From Cymbomonas tetramitiformis (lineage: Eukaryota; Chlorophyta; Pyramimonadophyceae; Pyramimonadales; Pyramimonadaceae), in the NCBI GenBank assembly GCA_001247695.2, contig LGRX02003762.1:24890-88889 (forward strand): 64,000 nucleotides of DNA, in the 5' to 3' direction. Every line of letters begins with the position of its first letter. Positions within the stretch are counted from its first letter, which is position 1. Below the pieces are notes generated by a model that saw only the letters and a program-made list of their open reading frames with translations, ran no database searches and had not been told where the DNA came from. Below are positions 33,651 through 43,415 of this stretch, one piece after another. A program made the position numbers and the translations under genes.

Positions 33651-34137
33651 TACTAACGACGTGTCACACGCCATCGCATGTCACGTGGCATGTGTGGGGG
33701 GCAGCCCCCGCCTCCGCTTTGTTCCGCGCTACACTTATATACGGAATGTAAGTTGGTTTGTTGGTAAGTCACACGGGACGGATCGACGACCCCCGTTCGG
33801 GAGGGTGGGGGGGGGCGGCCCCACCCCCAATCGCATCGCATCGATCGCATCGCATCGACTCGATCGATCGCATCGACCGTCTCGACACGCGTCGATCGAT
33901 CGGCGATGTCATCAGTCATCGACGATAAATCGCGACCGGGATTTGAACCCGGGTCGTTCGAGCTAGGGTCATGCATTATAACCACTAGACTACCGATGCC
34001 TTTGGTCACCCATCGAGGGCACGCACTATGTAATATATAACCTCAGATTCGACTTTTCATTTGCGATTTCAGATTTCGATTTCTTTTTTTTCGATTTCAG
34101 ATTTCGAAACATCACTGTTATATATTAAATAAGGAGG
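33651..34137. other. Spacer with ATCG-rich tract and tRNA-like sequence
   Basis: Contains a CATCGATCG-type simple tract (about 33,830-33,905), the tRNA-like sequence at 33,929-33,999 and a gatttcgatttc/tttcgatttcag tract (34,060-34,110) repeated at 34,860-34,920. No protein gene. Confidence 0.45.
33929..33999 (-). tRNA. tRNA-like sequence, probable pseudo-tRNA
   Basis: Minus-strand sequence with an A box (tagtctagtgg) and a B box (ggttcaaatcc) inside a fully paired T arm (ccggg/cccgg). The acceptor stem pairs poorly (three of seven clear mismatches) and the anticodon stem does not fold, so no identity is assigned. The dataset of boxes fits a degenerate tRNA or a tRNA-derived SINE head rather than a working tRNA. 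Confidence 0.45.
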
Positions 34138-34609
34138 ATCAATGTCATGTGTTAAATAGTGAATGTTTATGTGATGTGTTAAATATGGAAGATCAGTGTG
34201 ATGTGTTGAATATGGAAGATCGTTGTTGTGTGTTGAATATGGAAGATCGATGTAATGTGTTAAATATGGAAGATCGATGTGATATGTTAAATATGGAAGA
34301 TCAGTGTGATATGTTGAATATGGAAGATCGTTGTTATGTGTTAAATATGGAAGATTAGTGTCTGTGTTAGATATGGAAGATCGGTGTGATAGGTTGAATA
34401 TGAAAGATCGGTGTAATGTGTTAAATGTGGAAGATCGGTGTAAATGTGCTAAATATGGAAGATCAGTGTGATATGTTAAATATGGAAGATCAGTGTAATG
34501 TGTTAAATATGGAAGATCGGTGTAATGTGTTGAATATGGAAGATCAGTGTAATGTGTTAAGTGTGATGTGTTGAATATGGAAGATCAATGTCATGTGTTA
34601 AATATGGAA
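34138..34609 (+). repeat. 27-bp minisatellite, array 2
   Basis: About seventeen units of the same 27-bp repeat, with several indels and stops after 34,358. Confidence 0.75.
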
Positions 34610-34820
34610 AGTCAAACACCTAGGATTTGACAAACGGGAAGCTCTACACCTGCTCAGAAAGGTTCACGACCTAGCCACAGGATACGCAGTAAGCCTTACG
34701 ACAGGCTATATAGGAAAAAAGTGGACAACGAACCGGATTGAAGGAAAGAGAATGAGAGTCATGGGGACTCACAAAGCCCCACACCCCGTACACGGGTGTC
34801 TCTTTTACTTTTGGAAAGTC
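34610..34820 (+). other. Single-copy insert in minisatellite with ~68-codon open frame
   Basis: Non-repetitive segment interrupting the arrays. Its plus strand is open throughout and reads like protein sequence (HLGFDKREALHLLRKVHDLA, then WTTNRIEGKRMRV), beginning within a repeat unit and running into tttggaaagtc. I do not recognise the family. It may be a captured coding fragment. Confidence 0.35.
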
Positions 34821-34929
34821 AATGTCATCGAGGGCCCGCACTAATATATAACCTCAGATTCGATTTTTCATTTTCGATTTCTGATTTCGATTTCTTTTTT
34901 TTCGATTTCAGATTTCGAAACATCAATGT

Positions 34930-35300
34930 TATAAGAAGGATCAAGGTAATGTGTTAAATATGGAATGTCAATGTGACGTGTTAAATTTGGAAGCTCGGTG
35001 TTATGTGTTAAATATGGAAGATCCATTTGATATTTTAAATATGGAATGCCAATGCGATGTGTTAAATATGGAAGATGAGTGTAATGTGTTAAATATGGAC
35101 GATCAGTGTAATGTGTCAAATATTGAATGTCAATGTGACGTGTTAAATATGGAAGATCAGTGTTATGTGTTAAATATGGAATATCAGTGTAATGTGTTAA
35201 ATATGGAAGATTAGTGTGATGTGTTAAATATGGAAGATCAGTGTGATATGTTGAATATTGAAGATCAGTGTAATGTGTTAAATATGGAAGATTAGTGTGA
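34930..35300 (+). repeat. 27-bp minisatellite, array 3
   Basis: About thirteen units of the 27-bp repeat, preceded by the second copy of the gatttcgatttc tract. The last unit ends just before the ORF at 35,314. Confidence 0.75.
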
Positions 35301-35313
35301 TGTAGAGCTGGCC

Positions 35314-35905
35314 ATGGAGTCCCACGCAGACGCTGGAGGGGTGCAGGAGCACCTCGGCGCGGATCTCCTTACGCAGATCACTACAGGCGCTGGAGGGGTG
35401 CAGGAGCACCTCGGCGCGGATATCCTGACGGAGGTCACTGCAGACGCTGGAGGGGTGCAGGCGTGCCCCGGCGTGGGTCTCCCGGTGAAGGTCAAGTCAG
35501 ACGCTGGAGAGGTGCCAGATTGCCCCGGTGCGGACCTACCGGTGAAGGCCACTGCAGCCCCTATGAAGAGGATGACTTTCGCATGGCAACATGTGGCTCT
35601 GGAAAAGGGGCAAGGACCCTTCGCGATGCTCTTGGAGCCTCTCGCGCCAAGGGCAAGGGGGCCAAACTGTCAGCACCGGCAGTTGCGGCACCGAATATGC
35701 CAGCTGAGGCCCTGGCGGAACTTCCTAGTGCGACGATAGCTTCTCGCACTCGGTCAAGTGCTAAGCGGATGTTGCAAGGGGAGGCGCCAGGACAGAATTT
35801 ACCTCCCACGACAACTCCGCCACCAGCGAAAACCACTACCCCGAAGGCACGTAAGACCTCGACGGAGAGGACGTCTTCGCCGCAAGGACTGTCGGTGGGC
35901 AGCAC
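35314..35905 (+). pseudogene. Low-complexity pol linker with four 25-residue repeats
   Basis: The open frame from ATG 35,314 has four ~75-bp tandem repeats (35,325-35,560) with GGVQEHLGADILT-type units. It then shifts by one frame near 35,560 into a Lys/Pro/Thr-rich linker (EALAELPSATIASRTRSSAK and following) that leads directly into the Dam-like domain. There is no enzymatic motif of its own. It appears to be polyprotein sequence upstream of the Dam-like and integrase regions. Confidence 0.4.
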
Positions 35906-38190
35906 ATGCCGATCGATGTTTGAGCGGTTGCAGTCGAAATATGGGAAGTTTGACGTGGACGCATGCTGCGGACCAGATGGGCGTGGCCGACTGGTGAACA
36001 TATAGGAAAAATAATTAATTTATATTACGTTTCCATGATTTTAGAATAACCGTTTTCATGTTGAATTTAGAATAAGTTTTCTTGATGTCATCCGGCTATG
36101 ACCGGTGGTCCTTTTCACGACTCGTGTTCAAATAATGTGCACACAGGTCAAACGCTCTCGTTCCCGCTGCTGCCATCATGAGGAAGCCTCCAAAAAGCTT
36201 TAAGAAGGTTTACCTCGCTTGTGATAATGGTGGGCTCCGTTGTAATAGACACTCACGGCGTGTTCTGCTTGAAAAACAGGCCCCTGTACTTCTTCTATAT
36301 CCTAAACCCTTTGACTTGCCTTTTACCGCTGCACGCGACCGGCAAGCATCTTTGAAACTTCCGAGTTTCAAAGATGCGTTTTGTATTTTGGGTGCACCCT
36401 AATTTTACAAAACGGCCGAGCGCTTCCCGTTTGTGCGGGATATTCGCATTTATTCCATGGATTATTTCATATGGATTAACACACATAAGCACGAAGGCAT
36501 CGGCCACGCATCTTTGAAACTAACGAGTTTCAAAGATGCGTTTTTTGTCATTTGGGTGCGCATACCCAAATAACAAATCAGCCGAGCGCTTCCCGTTGGC
36601 GTGGGGTATCCAACGCTTGAATGTTGAATATTCATTGTAATATGAGTTAGCAAGCGAGGTTGCAAAGGCATCGGGACAGAATCTACGAAACTGTCCTATG
36701 CCTTTGCCTTTGGGTTTGGGTTCGAACGTGACACCCAAACCCAAAGATGCCAAACAGCCGAGGGCTTCCCGTGCGTCCTAACGCACGAAACTTGGCACGA
36801 ATACTACCATGGTACATATATTTAAGTTACCAGAAGCTCAAGGCTTCAAGTTACTTGTGCGCGAAACGCGCAATTTATTTCTAAGGCAGATGTTTTGGGT
36901 TTGGGTTCGAACGTGACACCCAAACCCAAAGATGCCAAACAGCCGAGGGCTTCCCGTGCGTCCTAACGCACGAAACTTGGCACGAATACTACCATGGTAC
37001 ATATGTTTAAGTTACCAGAAGCTCAAGGCTTCAAGTTACTTGTGCGCGAAACGCGCAATTTATTTCTAAGGCAGATGTTTTGGGTTTGGGTTCGAACGTG
37101 ACACCCAAACCCAAAGATGCCAAACAACCGAGGGCTTCCCGTGCGTCCTAGAGCACGAAACTTGGCACACATACTGCCACGATACATATCTTTGAGTTAC
37201 TTGATGAAGCTCAAGGCTTCAAATTACTTGTGCGCGAAACGCGCAATTTATTTCTAAGGCAGATGTTTTGGGTTTGGGTTCGAACGTGACACCCAAACCC
37301 AAAGATGCCAAACAGCCGAGGGCTTCCCGTGCGTCCTAGAGCACGAAGCTTGGCACACATACTGCCAAGATACATATCTTTGAGTTACTTGAAGCTCAAG
37401 GCTTCAAGTTACTTACTTTTTTTCAAGCAGAACACGCCGTGAGTGTCTATTGTGGCAAAAATGGCAAATAATAAAAGTCATATATCCCTGTTATTCACGG
37501 CCGCGACTTTTAGATTCACGGCCGTGAATCTTTCCGAATGGAACCAAAAAACCGTTCGATTTTAATCGAACGGTTTTTGGTTCCATTCGGACATATGGAC
37601 ATCACGGCAAGACAACTCTTCAGTGTAATATTTCGCATGGCATGGCGATAGCTCAACAGGTACAGTACAGCGTCATGGATGCATGCACCGGTCATAGCCG
37701 GATGACATCAAGACAACTTATTCTAAAATCATCATGAAAACGGGTTATTCTAAAATCATGGAAACATATTCTAAATTAAATAGCCTACCGAACATATATT
37801 GGGATGACTGCCTGCAGCGGAGCGGTGGAAGGGGCGGTTAATCGTGTGGTGCACTCCCTCACGTGGTAGCAACCACCTCACCGTCGAGGCCGTCCTCCGC
37901 AAATATGTTCAGGAGTGGCGACTGGATCCAGAGAACACTTCGGCTGTGTTTCTCCTGCCCGACATTCAGTCACGCATGCCACAGTGGATGAAGTTCTTCA
38001 GACGTGCAGGGATGCGTATCGACGAGGTCATCCCCACGCACGACTCCGAAGGCAACCCCAACCAGTTGTTTGCAGGGATAGATGGAACACCACAGGACCT
38101 ACCCTGGCCAGTGTTGGTTGTGTATGCACCTCCTTCGAGATCACGGCCGCAGAGGATCCGGCACCCGCGGGTGCCCCCAGCCCCCTGCTG
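35906..38190 (+). pseudogene. Dam-like methyltransferase domain split by a transposon
   Basis: Two coding stretches flank the insertion at 36,005-37,789. Left (35,910-36,004): FERLQSKYGKFDVDACCGP. Right (37,800-38,190): a WDDCL stretch, a stop, then VWCTP and the frame EAVLRKYVQEWRLDPENTSA, FLLPDIQSRMPQWMKFF, PNQLFAG. The order of a D-x-D-A-C motif, a Trp-x-x-P motif, an FLLPD strand and a Trp resembles phage-type N6-adenine methyltransferases (Dam family) and the putative methyltransferase domain of DIRS retroelements. The catalytic NPP[FY] appears as CTPS, so activity is unlikely. An in-frame stop near 37,840 adds to decay. The family assignment is an inference from motif order. Confidence 0.45.
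36005..37789 (+). mobile_element. Mutator-like non-autonomous element 1 (1,785 bp)
   Basis: Flanked by an exact 9-bp target duplication, gaacatata, at 35,996-36,004 and 37,790-37,798. Ends are ggaaaaataattaat on the left and, in reverse, ggtaggctatttaattta on the right, with shared subterminal inverted blocks (tttagaataa..., tgtcatccggctatgacc). Inside are four ~185-bp tandem repeats (starting near 36,710, 36,895, 37,080 and 37,265), hairpins built on ctttgaaact/agtttcaaag, and a ~55-bp palindrome at about 37,535-37,590. No transposase. A 9-bp duplication and GG ends fit Mutator-like elements. Confidence 0.7.
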
Positions 38191-38405
38191 TAGTTGATAC
38201 GGGCAAGGCTGCGAGGACGCGTGACGCGCGGGGTACCACCACCACAGGGTAGTTCCTCGAGGCTCTTCGGGACGAGTATACTCGACAAGGCCCTCTTCGC
38301 ACACTGCGGTAGCAGGTCCAGGATGAACCCCATCGCCACTCAAAGCACTTTCGCATTGTGGGTGACGTTCTTCTATGGCGGGTGTCAGCCGGTCATTACT
38401 AACTG
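38191..38405 (+). other. Pol spacer between Dam-like and integrase regions
   Basis: Coding-like composition with no recognisable motif. Frames are interrupted. Confidence 0.3.
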
Positions 38406-39702
38406 GTGCTGGGGGAGGACTCCGCACTCAGAGGGATTGTTTTCAAAGAGGCCCACGACTCCCTGGCAGCTGGTCACACGGGGCGTGACAAGACGTTGGA
38501 GAGAGTCCTCCGGCGGTTCTGGTGGAAGAACGCCTCTGACGACGTGGGCGCCTGGGTGGCCTCCTGCCCTACCTGTCAGGCAGTCAAGCCCCGGTCGTCC
38601 TACCCTGGCGACCTGTTTAACCCGCATGCAATTCCATCGAGGAATTGACAGGATGTGGGTATGTATTTTGTCACTGGACTGTCTCTGACTGAGCAAGGAA
38701 ATGATTCGTTCGTCGCCTTCACCTGTAAGCTCTCCAAGATGGTCCACGTGGTCCCCATGAACTTTGGGGATAGCTCGGCTGCTACCGTTGCTCGCATCTA
38801 CTTTGACACTGTGTGGAGGCCGCATGGGGCGCCTATGAAGATTGTTAGCGACCCGGACCCGCGATTTCAGGACGCCTTCTGGAAGGAGCTGATGAGCTTG
38901 ATGGGTGTAAATGTAGCGATGACCACACCGTACAACCCCCGGTCAGACGGACAAGCGGAGCACACCAGGGAACATTTCCTATGGGGATTGACCGGCCTGG
39001 GGCCGACTGAAGTCCTCAAAAACGGACCCTGGCCGATGGTGGGCCGAAATGATTTTATTGGGTGGGCCGATTCACGCGATAGCAAATTTGTTGATTAAAT
39101 TGGCTGGGCCACGTGGCCGAAAGCTGGCCGAGTCTCGATTGGGCGCTCTTCTTCAACAGTTATCCACAAAATACGCACTTTTCGTTACATTAGCCAAACT
39201 GGTGCGTAGAAAATATTGAAAGCGACTTTACAATAATGAGGGGCTTTTTTAAGTTCATAGTCTAGAGATAGATGCATCCGAAATCGACAATTAGTGGGCC
39301 ATTTTACACGAGCATTTGAAGGGAAATATTAAGTGCTGGCCGATCTGGCCGACGTTTGGCCGAAAGAAATGAGATTCCTGGCCGGTCTGGCCGAAAGCGG
39401 GCCTAAACGTTTTGAAAAAGCGGGCCGATTGTCATTTTGCGAGGAAATGCTCCCTGGAGCACACTAACAAGGTCATGGAGGATATGCTCCATTCCTTCGT
39501 CGACGACAACCCAGAAGACTGGAATTCGTACACCACTAACGTGGGGTTTGCCATCAACGACTCACGCAGTGACGTTACTGGCTTCACTCCTTTCGAGCTG
39601 TGCTACGGCGTGTCACCCATGTCGCAGCTTGATATGTTCCTGGAGGCCGCTCAGTCTACCAGTGGGCGATGCAAAGGAGGGATAGGGACTGCACATGAAT
39701 GA
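38406..39702 (+). pseudogene. int: Integrase zinc-binding and catalytic core (interrupted)
   Basis: 38,406-38,648 encodes the HHCC zinc-binding domain (EAHDSLAAGHTGRDKT, then CPTCQ). After a frameshift, 38,655 onward encodes the rve core: MYFVTGL, LSKMVHVVP, VSDPDPRF (second catalytic Asp) and SDGQAEHT (catalytic Glu). The position where integrases have the first catalytic Asp (usually MDF) reads MYF. A 490-bp transposon (38,966-39,455) splits the core right after the catalytic Glu. The frame resumes with EHTNKVMEDMLHSFVDD and FTPFELCYGVSP, ending at 39,702. Together with the C-terminal part it gives the expected order of a Ty3/gypsy integrase, but it is clearly inactive. Confidence 0.8.
38966..39455. 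mobile_element. 490-bp TIR element with 9-bp target duplication
   Basis: Interrupts the integrase core. A 9-bp duplication, ggagcacac, is at 38,957-38,965 and 39,456-39,464. The ends are inverted repeats (agggaacatttcct on the left, agggagcatttcct complement on the right, one mismatch). The interior has repeated gggccga/ggccga words and no ORF of its own. The 9-bp duplication again suggests a Mutator-type mechanism, but the ends differ from the two larger elements. Confidence 0.65.
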
Positions 39703-39723
39703 GCATCTTGTTTTTCGTCGCAA

Positions 39724-41241
39724 TTGCGGGACGCGAGGATGAGCAGACTTGAGCTGGCGCAGCAACGACAGCGAGACCTGTTCGACCAGCGGCATGGGCA
39801 GCGGGAGTACGCAGTGGGCGACCTTGTCTGGATAGAAGCTAAACACCTCACAGAGAAGCTCATGGACAGGTCTCTGCGCAGGAAGCTCAGCAAACGCTGG
39901 CACGGGCCGTTAGCTGTGACAGAGCGATTTTACAGTGATATGCAGGCGGGCCTTCCTGAGGCTGACCGTGGCGCACCAGTGGCGTGCCGACTGCAGCTAC
40001 CTCCTGACTGGCGTATACACGATGTCTTCGCGCAGCACCGGTTGAAGCCGTACGTGGACGGAGCAGCCACCTTTGCCTCACGACGACAACCAACAATTCC
40101 AGCGGCAGTGGTGGTGGATGGTCAGCGTGAAGCACATGTGGATCGTATCTTGGCCCGTCGAGTTCGTATTTCCCGCGGCAAGGAAGTCGAGGAGTGGAAG
40201 GTACGCTGGACTGGATATTTTAAGGCCCACGACTCGTGGAGAACTCGAGATAAGCTTGAACGAGGGAGCCCTCTGCAACAATTGAGAGAATTTGAAGCTG
40301 CGCGTTTAGCCATGGAGGGCCAGGTGCGCCACGCCGCCTTACGCCGTCGAGAACGACGCCGTGATACAGCAGGCCCCACGGTGGCAGCGCTGTGTTCTTC
40401 ATCGTCTCCCTTGCTGGGGACACCCTGGGAAGAGGAGCTGGAGGACAATTCGACTGAGTGCCTGCCCTGGGAACGCCGCGAGGTGACGAGTAAGGGAGAG
40501 ACCACCTACGCTACCACCCTTGCTGCGACTGATGCCCGACCAGTACGAATACTGGTGTTATTCAGTGGAACAGGCTCTGTAGAAAGAGCATTTGCTCGTT
40601 GCTTCCCGATGTTGACATCAGTGACACTAGATTCTGACCCCGTATGGCAGCCGACCCACGTGGTAGCCATCGAGTGTTGGGATTACTGGAGATACCCCCC
40701 AGGACACTTCGACGTAGTATGGGCAAGCCCCTCTTGCACTCAGTACAGCCAGGCTCGTACTACTGGAGGTCCGCCAGACTTTGTGACAGCGGACGCGTGC
40801 GTACAACGCACACCAGACAACATCGAGTACCTCCGACCTCAACACTGGCATGTGGAGAACCCGATGGGCCGTTACCCTAGCGCTTTGCGTTTCAGGCCGG
40901 TAATGAGCCACCTTCCGGCGCCTCTTACTTGCACGTACTGCATATATGGGAAACCATACAAGACGCCCACCTGTATCTGGACGAGTTCGCCACCGCCCGA
41001 GCCCCTGCTGCAATGCACAGCGGCTACCCCTTGTCCATACCGTCGGGCGACAGGAATGCATCCTGAAACCTCACAGCTTGGATCCAGGGGTGACAAACCA
41101 GGAATGCAGAAGTCCCATGCTGTGTTTCCTGTCCCAGATCATCTACTACGGCATCTGTTCCAGCAATTGACTTTCGGAGGTGCCGGCGAAGTACGATTAA
41201 CTTACGGCGAGGAAGAGACGAAGACTGAAGACCTGCCTTAG
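39724..41241 (+). CDS. Integrase C-terminus-chromodomain-cytosine-C5 methyltransferase 2
   Basis: Open frame of 505 codons, first ATG at 39,724 but really the continuation of the integrase. Residues 1-115 are the integrase C-terminal domain with a GPY/F-like module (RKLSKRWHGPLAVTER). Residues 135-195 form a chromodomain (VDRILARRV, EEWKVRWTGYFKAHDSW). Residues 265-450 form a C5-cytosine methyltransferase: VRILVLFSGTGSVERAF (motif I), LDSD (II), FDVVWASPSCTQYSQAR (motif IV with candidate catalytic Cys), HVENPMGRYP (motif VI, Glu-Asn-Pro) and YCIYGKPYKTPTCIWT. Motif IV has Ser-Cys where Pro-Cys is usual. It differs from the minus-strand methyltransferase 1. The frame is intact, unlike its neighbours. 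The likely role is modifying element or target DNA. Confidence 0.8.
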   Translation: MRDARMSRLELAQQRQRDLFDQRHGQREYAVGDLVWIEAKHLTEKLMDRSLRRKLSKRWHGPLAVTERFYSDMQAGLPEADRGAPVACRLQLPPDWRIHDVFAQHRLKPYVDGAATFASRRQPTIPAAVVVDGQREAHVDRILARRVRISRGKEVEEWKVRWTGYFKAHDSWRTRDKLERGSPLQQLREFEAARLAMEGQVRHAALRRRERRRDTAGPTVAALCSSSSPLLGTPWEEELEDNSTECLPWERREVTSKGETTYATTLAATDARPVRILVLFSGTGSVERAFARCFPMLTSVTLDSDPVWQPTHVVAIECWDYWRYPPGHFDVVWASPSCTQYSQARTTGGPPDFVTADACVQRTPDNIEYLRPQHWHVENPMGRYPSALRFRPVMSHLPAPLTCTYCIYGKPYKTPTCIWTSSPPPEPLLQCTAATPCPYRRATGMHPETSQLGSRGDKPGMQKSHAVFPVPDHLLRHLFQQLTFGGAGEVRLTYGEEETKTEDLP

Positions 41242-41336
41242 ATATTAGTTGTGCGCGGTCCGGTGAAGTTGGGGATGAGCGTTGGCAGCGTGATCCTTGA
41301 TGAAGTCCTTCTGTCACGCTGATGAGCAGATGAACC

Positions 41337-43309
41337 GGTAGGCTATTTAATTTAGAATATTTTTTCATAAGTTTAGAATACCCCATTTTATCGTTAATTT
41401 AGAATAAGTTTTCTTTATGTCATCCGGCTATGACCGGTGCATGCATCCATGACGTTGTACCTGTACCTGTTGAGCTATCCCCATGCCATGCGAAATATTA
41501 CACTGAAGAGTTGTCTTGCCGTGATGTCCATATGTCCGAATGGAACCAAAAACCGTTCGATTAAAATCGAACGGTTTTTGGTTCCATTCGGAAAGATTCA
41601 CGGCCGTGAATCTAAAAGTCACGGCCGTGATTAACGACTCTTTACGCATAATGACTTTTATTATTTGCCATCTTTGCCACAATAGACACTCACGGCGTGT
41701 TCTGCTTGACAAAAAGTAAGTAACTTGAAGCCTTGAGCTTCAACTTACTGAAAGATATGTATCTTGGCAGTATGTGTGCCAAGTTTCGTGCTCTAGGACG
41801 CACGGGAAGCCCTCGGCTGTTTGGCATCTTTGGGTTTGGGTGTCACGTTCGAACCCAAACCCAAAACATCTGCCTTAGAAATAGATTGCGCGTTTCGCGC
41901 AAAAGTAACTTGAAGCCTTGAGCTTCAAGTAACTCAAATATACGTATCTTGGCAGTATTCGTGCCAAGTTTCGTGCTCTAGGACGCACGGGAAGCCCTCG
42001 GCTGTTTGGCATCTTTGGGTTTGGGTGTCACGTTCGAACCCAAACCCAAAACATCTGCCTTAGAAATAGATTGCGCGTTTCGCGCACAAGTAACTTGAAG
42101 CCTTGAGCTTCTGGTAACTTAAATATATGTATCTTGGCAGTATTCGTGCCAAGTTTCGTGCTCTAGGACGCACGGGAAGCCCTCGGCTGTTTGGCATCTT
42201 TGGGTTTGGGTGTCACGTTCGAACCCAAACCCAAAGCATCTGCCTTAGAAATAGATTGCGCGTTTCGCGCACAAGTAACTTGAAGCCTTGAGCTTCTGGT
42301 AACTTAAATATATGTATCTTGGCAGTATTCGTGCCAAGTTTCGTGCGTTAGGACGCACGGGAAGCCCTCGGCTGTTTGGCATCTTTGGGTTTGGGTGTCA
42401 CGTTCGAACCCAAACCCAAAACATCTGCCTTAGAAATAGATTGCGCGTTTCGCGCACAAGTAACTTGAAGCCTTGAGCTTCTGGTAACTTAAATATATGT
42501 ACCATGGTAGTATTCGTGCCAAGTTTCGTGCGTTAGGACGCACGGGAAGCCCTCGGCTGTTTGGCATCATTGGGTTTGGGTGTCACCTTCGAACCCAAAC
42601 CCAAAGGCAAAGGCATAGGACAGTTTCGTAGATTCTGTCCCGATGCCTTTGCAACCTCGCTTGCTAACTCATATTACAATGAATATTCAACATTCAAGCG
42701 TTGGATACCCCACGCCAACGGGAAGCGCTCGGCTGATTTGTTATTTGGGTATGCGCACCCAAATGACAAAAAACGCATCTTTGAAACTCGTTAGTTTCAA
42801 AGATGCGTGGCCGATGCCTTCGTGCTTATGTGTGTTAATCCATATGAAATATTCCATGGAATAAATGTGAATATCCCGCACAAACGGGAAGCGCTCGGCC
42901 GTTTTGTAAAATTAGGGTGCACCCAAAATACAAAACGCATCTTTGAAACTCGGAAGTTTCAAAGATGCTTGCCGGTCGCGTGCAGCGGTAAAAGGCAAGT
43001 CAAAGGGTTTAGAATCTAGAAGAAGTACAGGGGCCTTTTTTTCAAGCAGGACACGCCGTGAGTGTCTATTACAACGGCGCCCACCATTATCACAAGCGAG
43101 ACAAACCTTCTTAAAGCTTTTTGGAGGCTTCCTCATGATGGCACCAGCGGGAACGAGAGCGTTTGACCTGTGTGCACATTATTTGAACACGAGTCGTGAA
43201 AAGGACCACCGGTCATAGCCGGATGACATCAAGAAAACTTATTCTAAATTAACGATGAAACGGGTTATTCTAAGATTAAGAAAACTTATTCTATATTAAT
43301 TATTTTTCC
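41337..43309 (-). mobile_element. Mutator-like non-autonomous element 2 (1,973 bp, inverted)
   Basis: Inverted relative of the element at 36,005-37,789, inserted 95 bp after the methyltransferase stop. The 9-bp target duplication is agatgaacc at 41,328-41,336 and agatggacc at 43,310-43,318 (one mismatch). It carries five copies of the ~185-bp tandem repeat, the same central palindrome (about 41,535-41,595) and the same subterminal tgtcatccggctatgacc blocks. No transposase. With element 1 it encloses the integrase-methyltransferase segment between ~1.8-kb inverted arms. Confidence 0.7.
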
Positions 43310-43399
43310 AGATGGACCTCGAGTGCAGCTATCGAGACCCCTGTACGCCATTATATGTAGATTCATGCATTAGTCGTGGTTTCAGGGGAAAGTCCACTC

Positions 43400-43415
43400 C
43401 TAAGGGGGGGAGAGT
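43400..43415 (+). other. Polypurine tract of the large composite
   Basis: aaggggggggagag-type run directly before TGTGCCAGG. It primes plus-strand DNA synthesis in LTR elements and marks the 3' LTR start. Confidence 0.6.

Noticed and set aside
33388..35300. CRISPR array
   Set aside because: The 27-bp units are directly tandem without unique spacers, in a eukaryotic retroelement context.
40529..41241. Independent host cytosine methyltransferase gene
   Set aside because: It is in one uninterrupted frame with integrase C-terminus and chromodomain and lies inside the LTR-bounded element, so it belongs to the retroelement.
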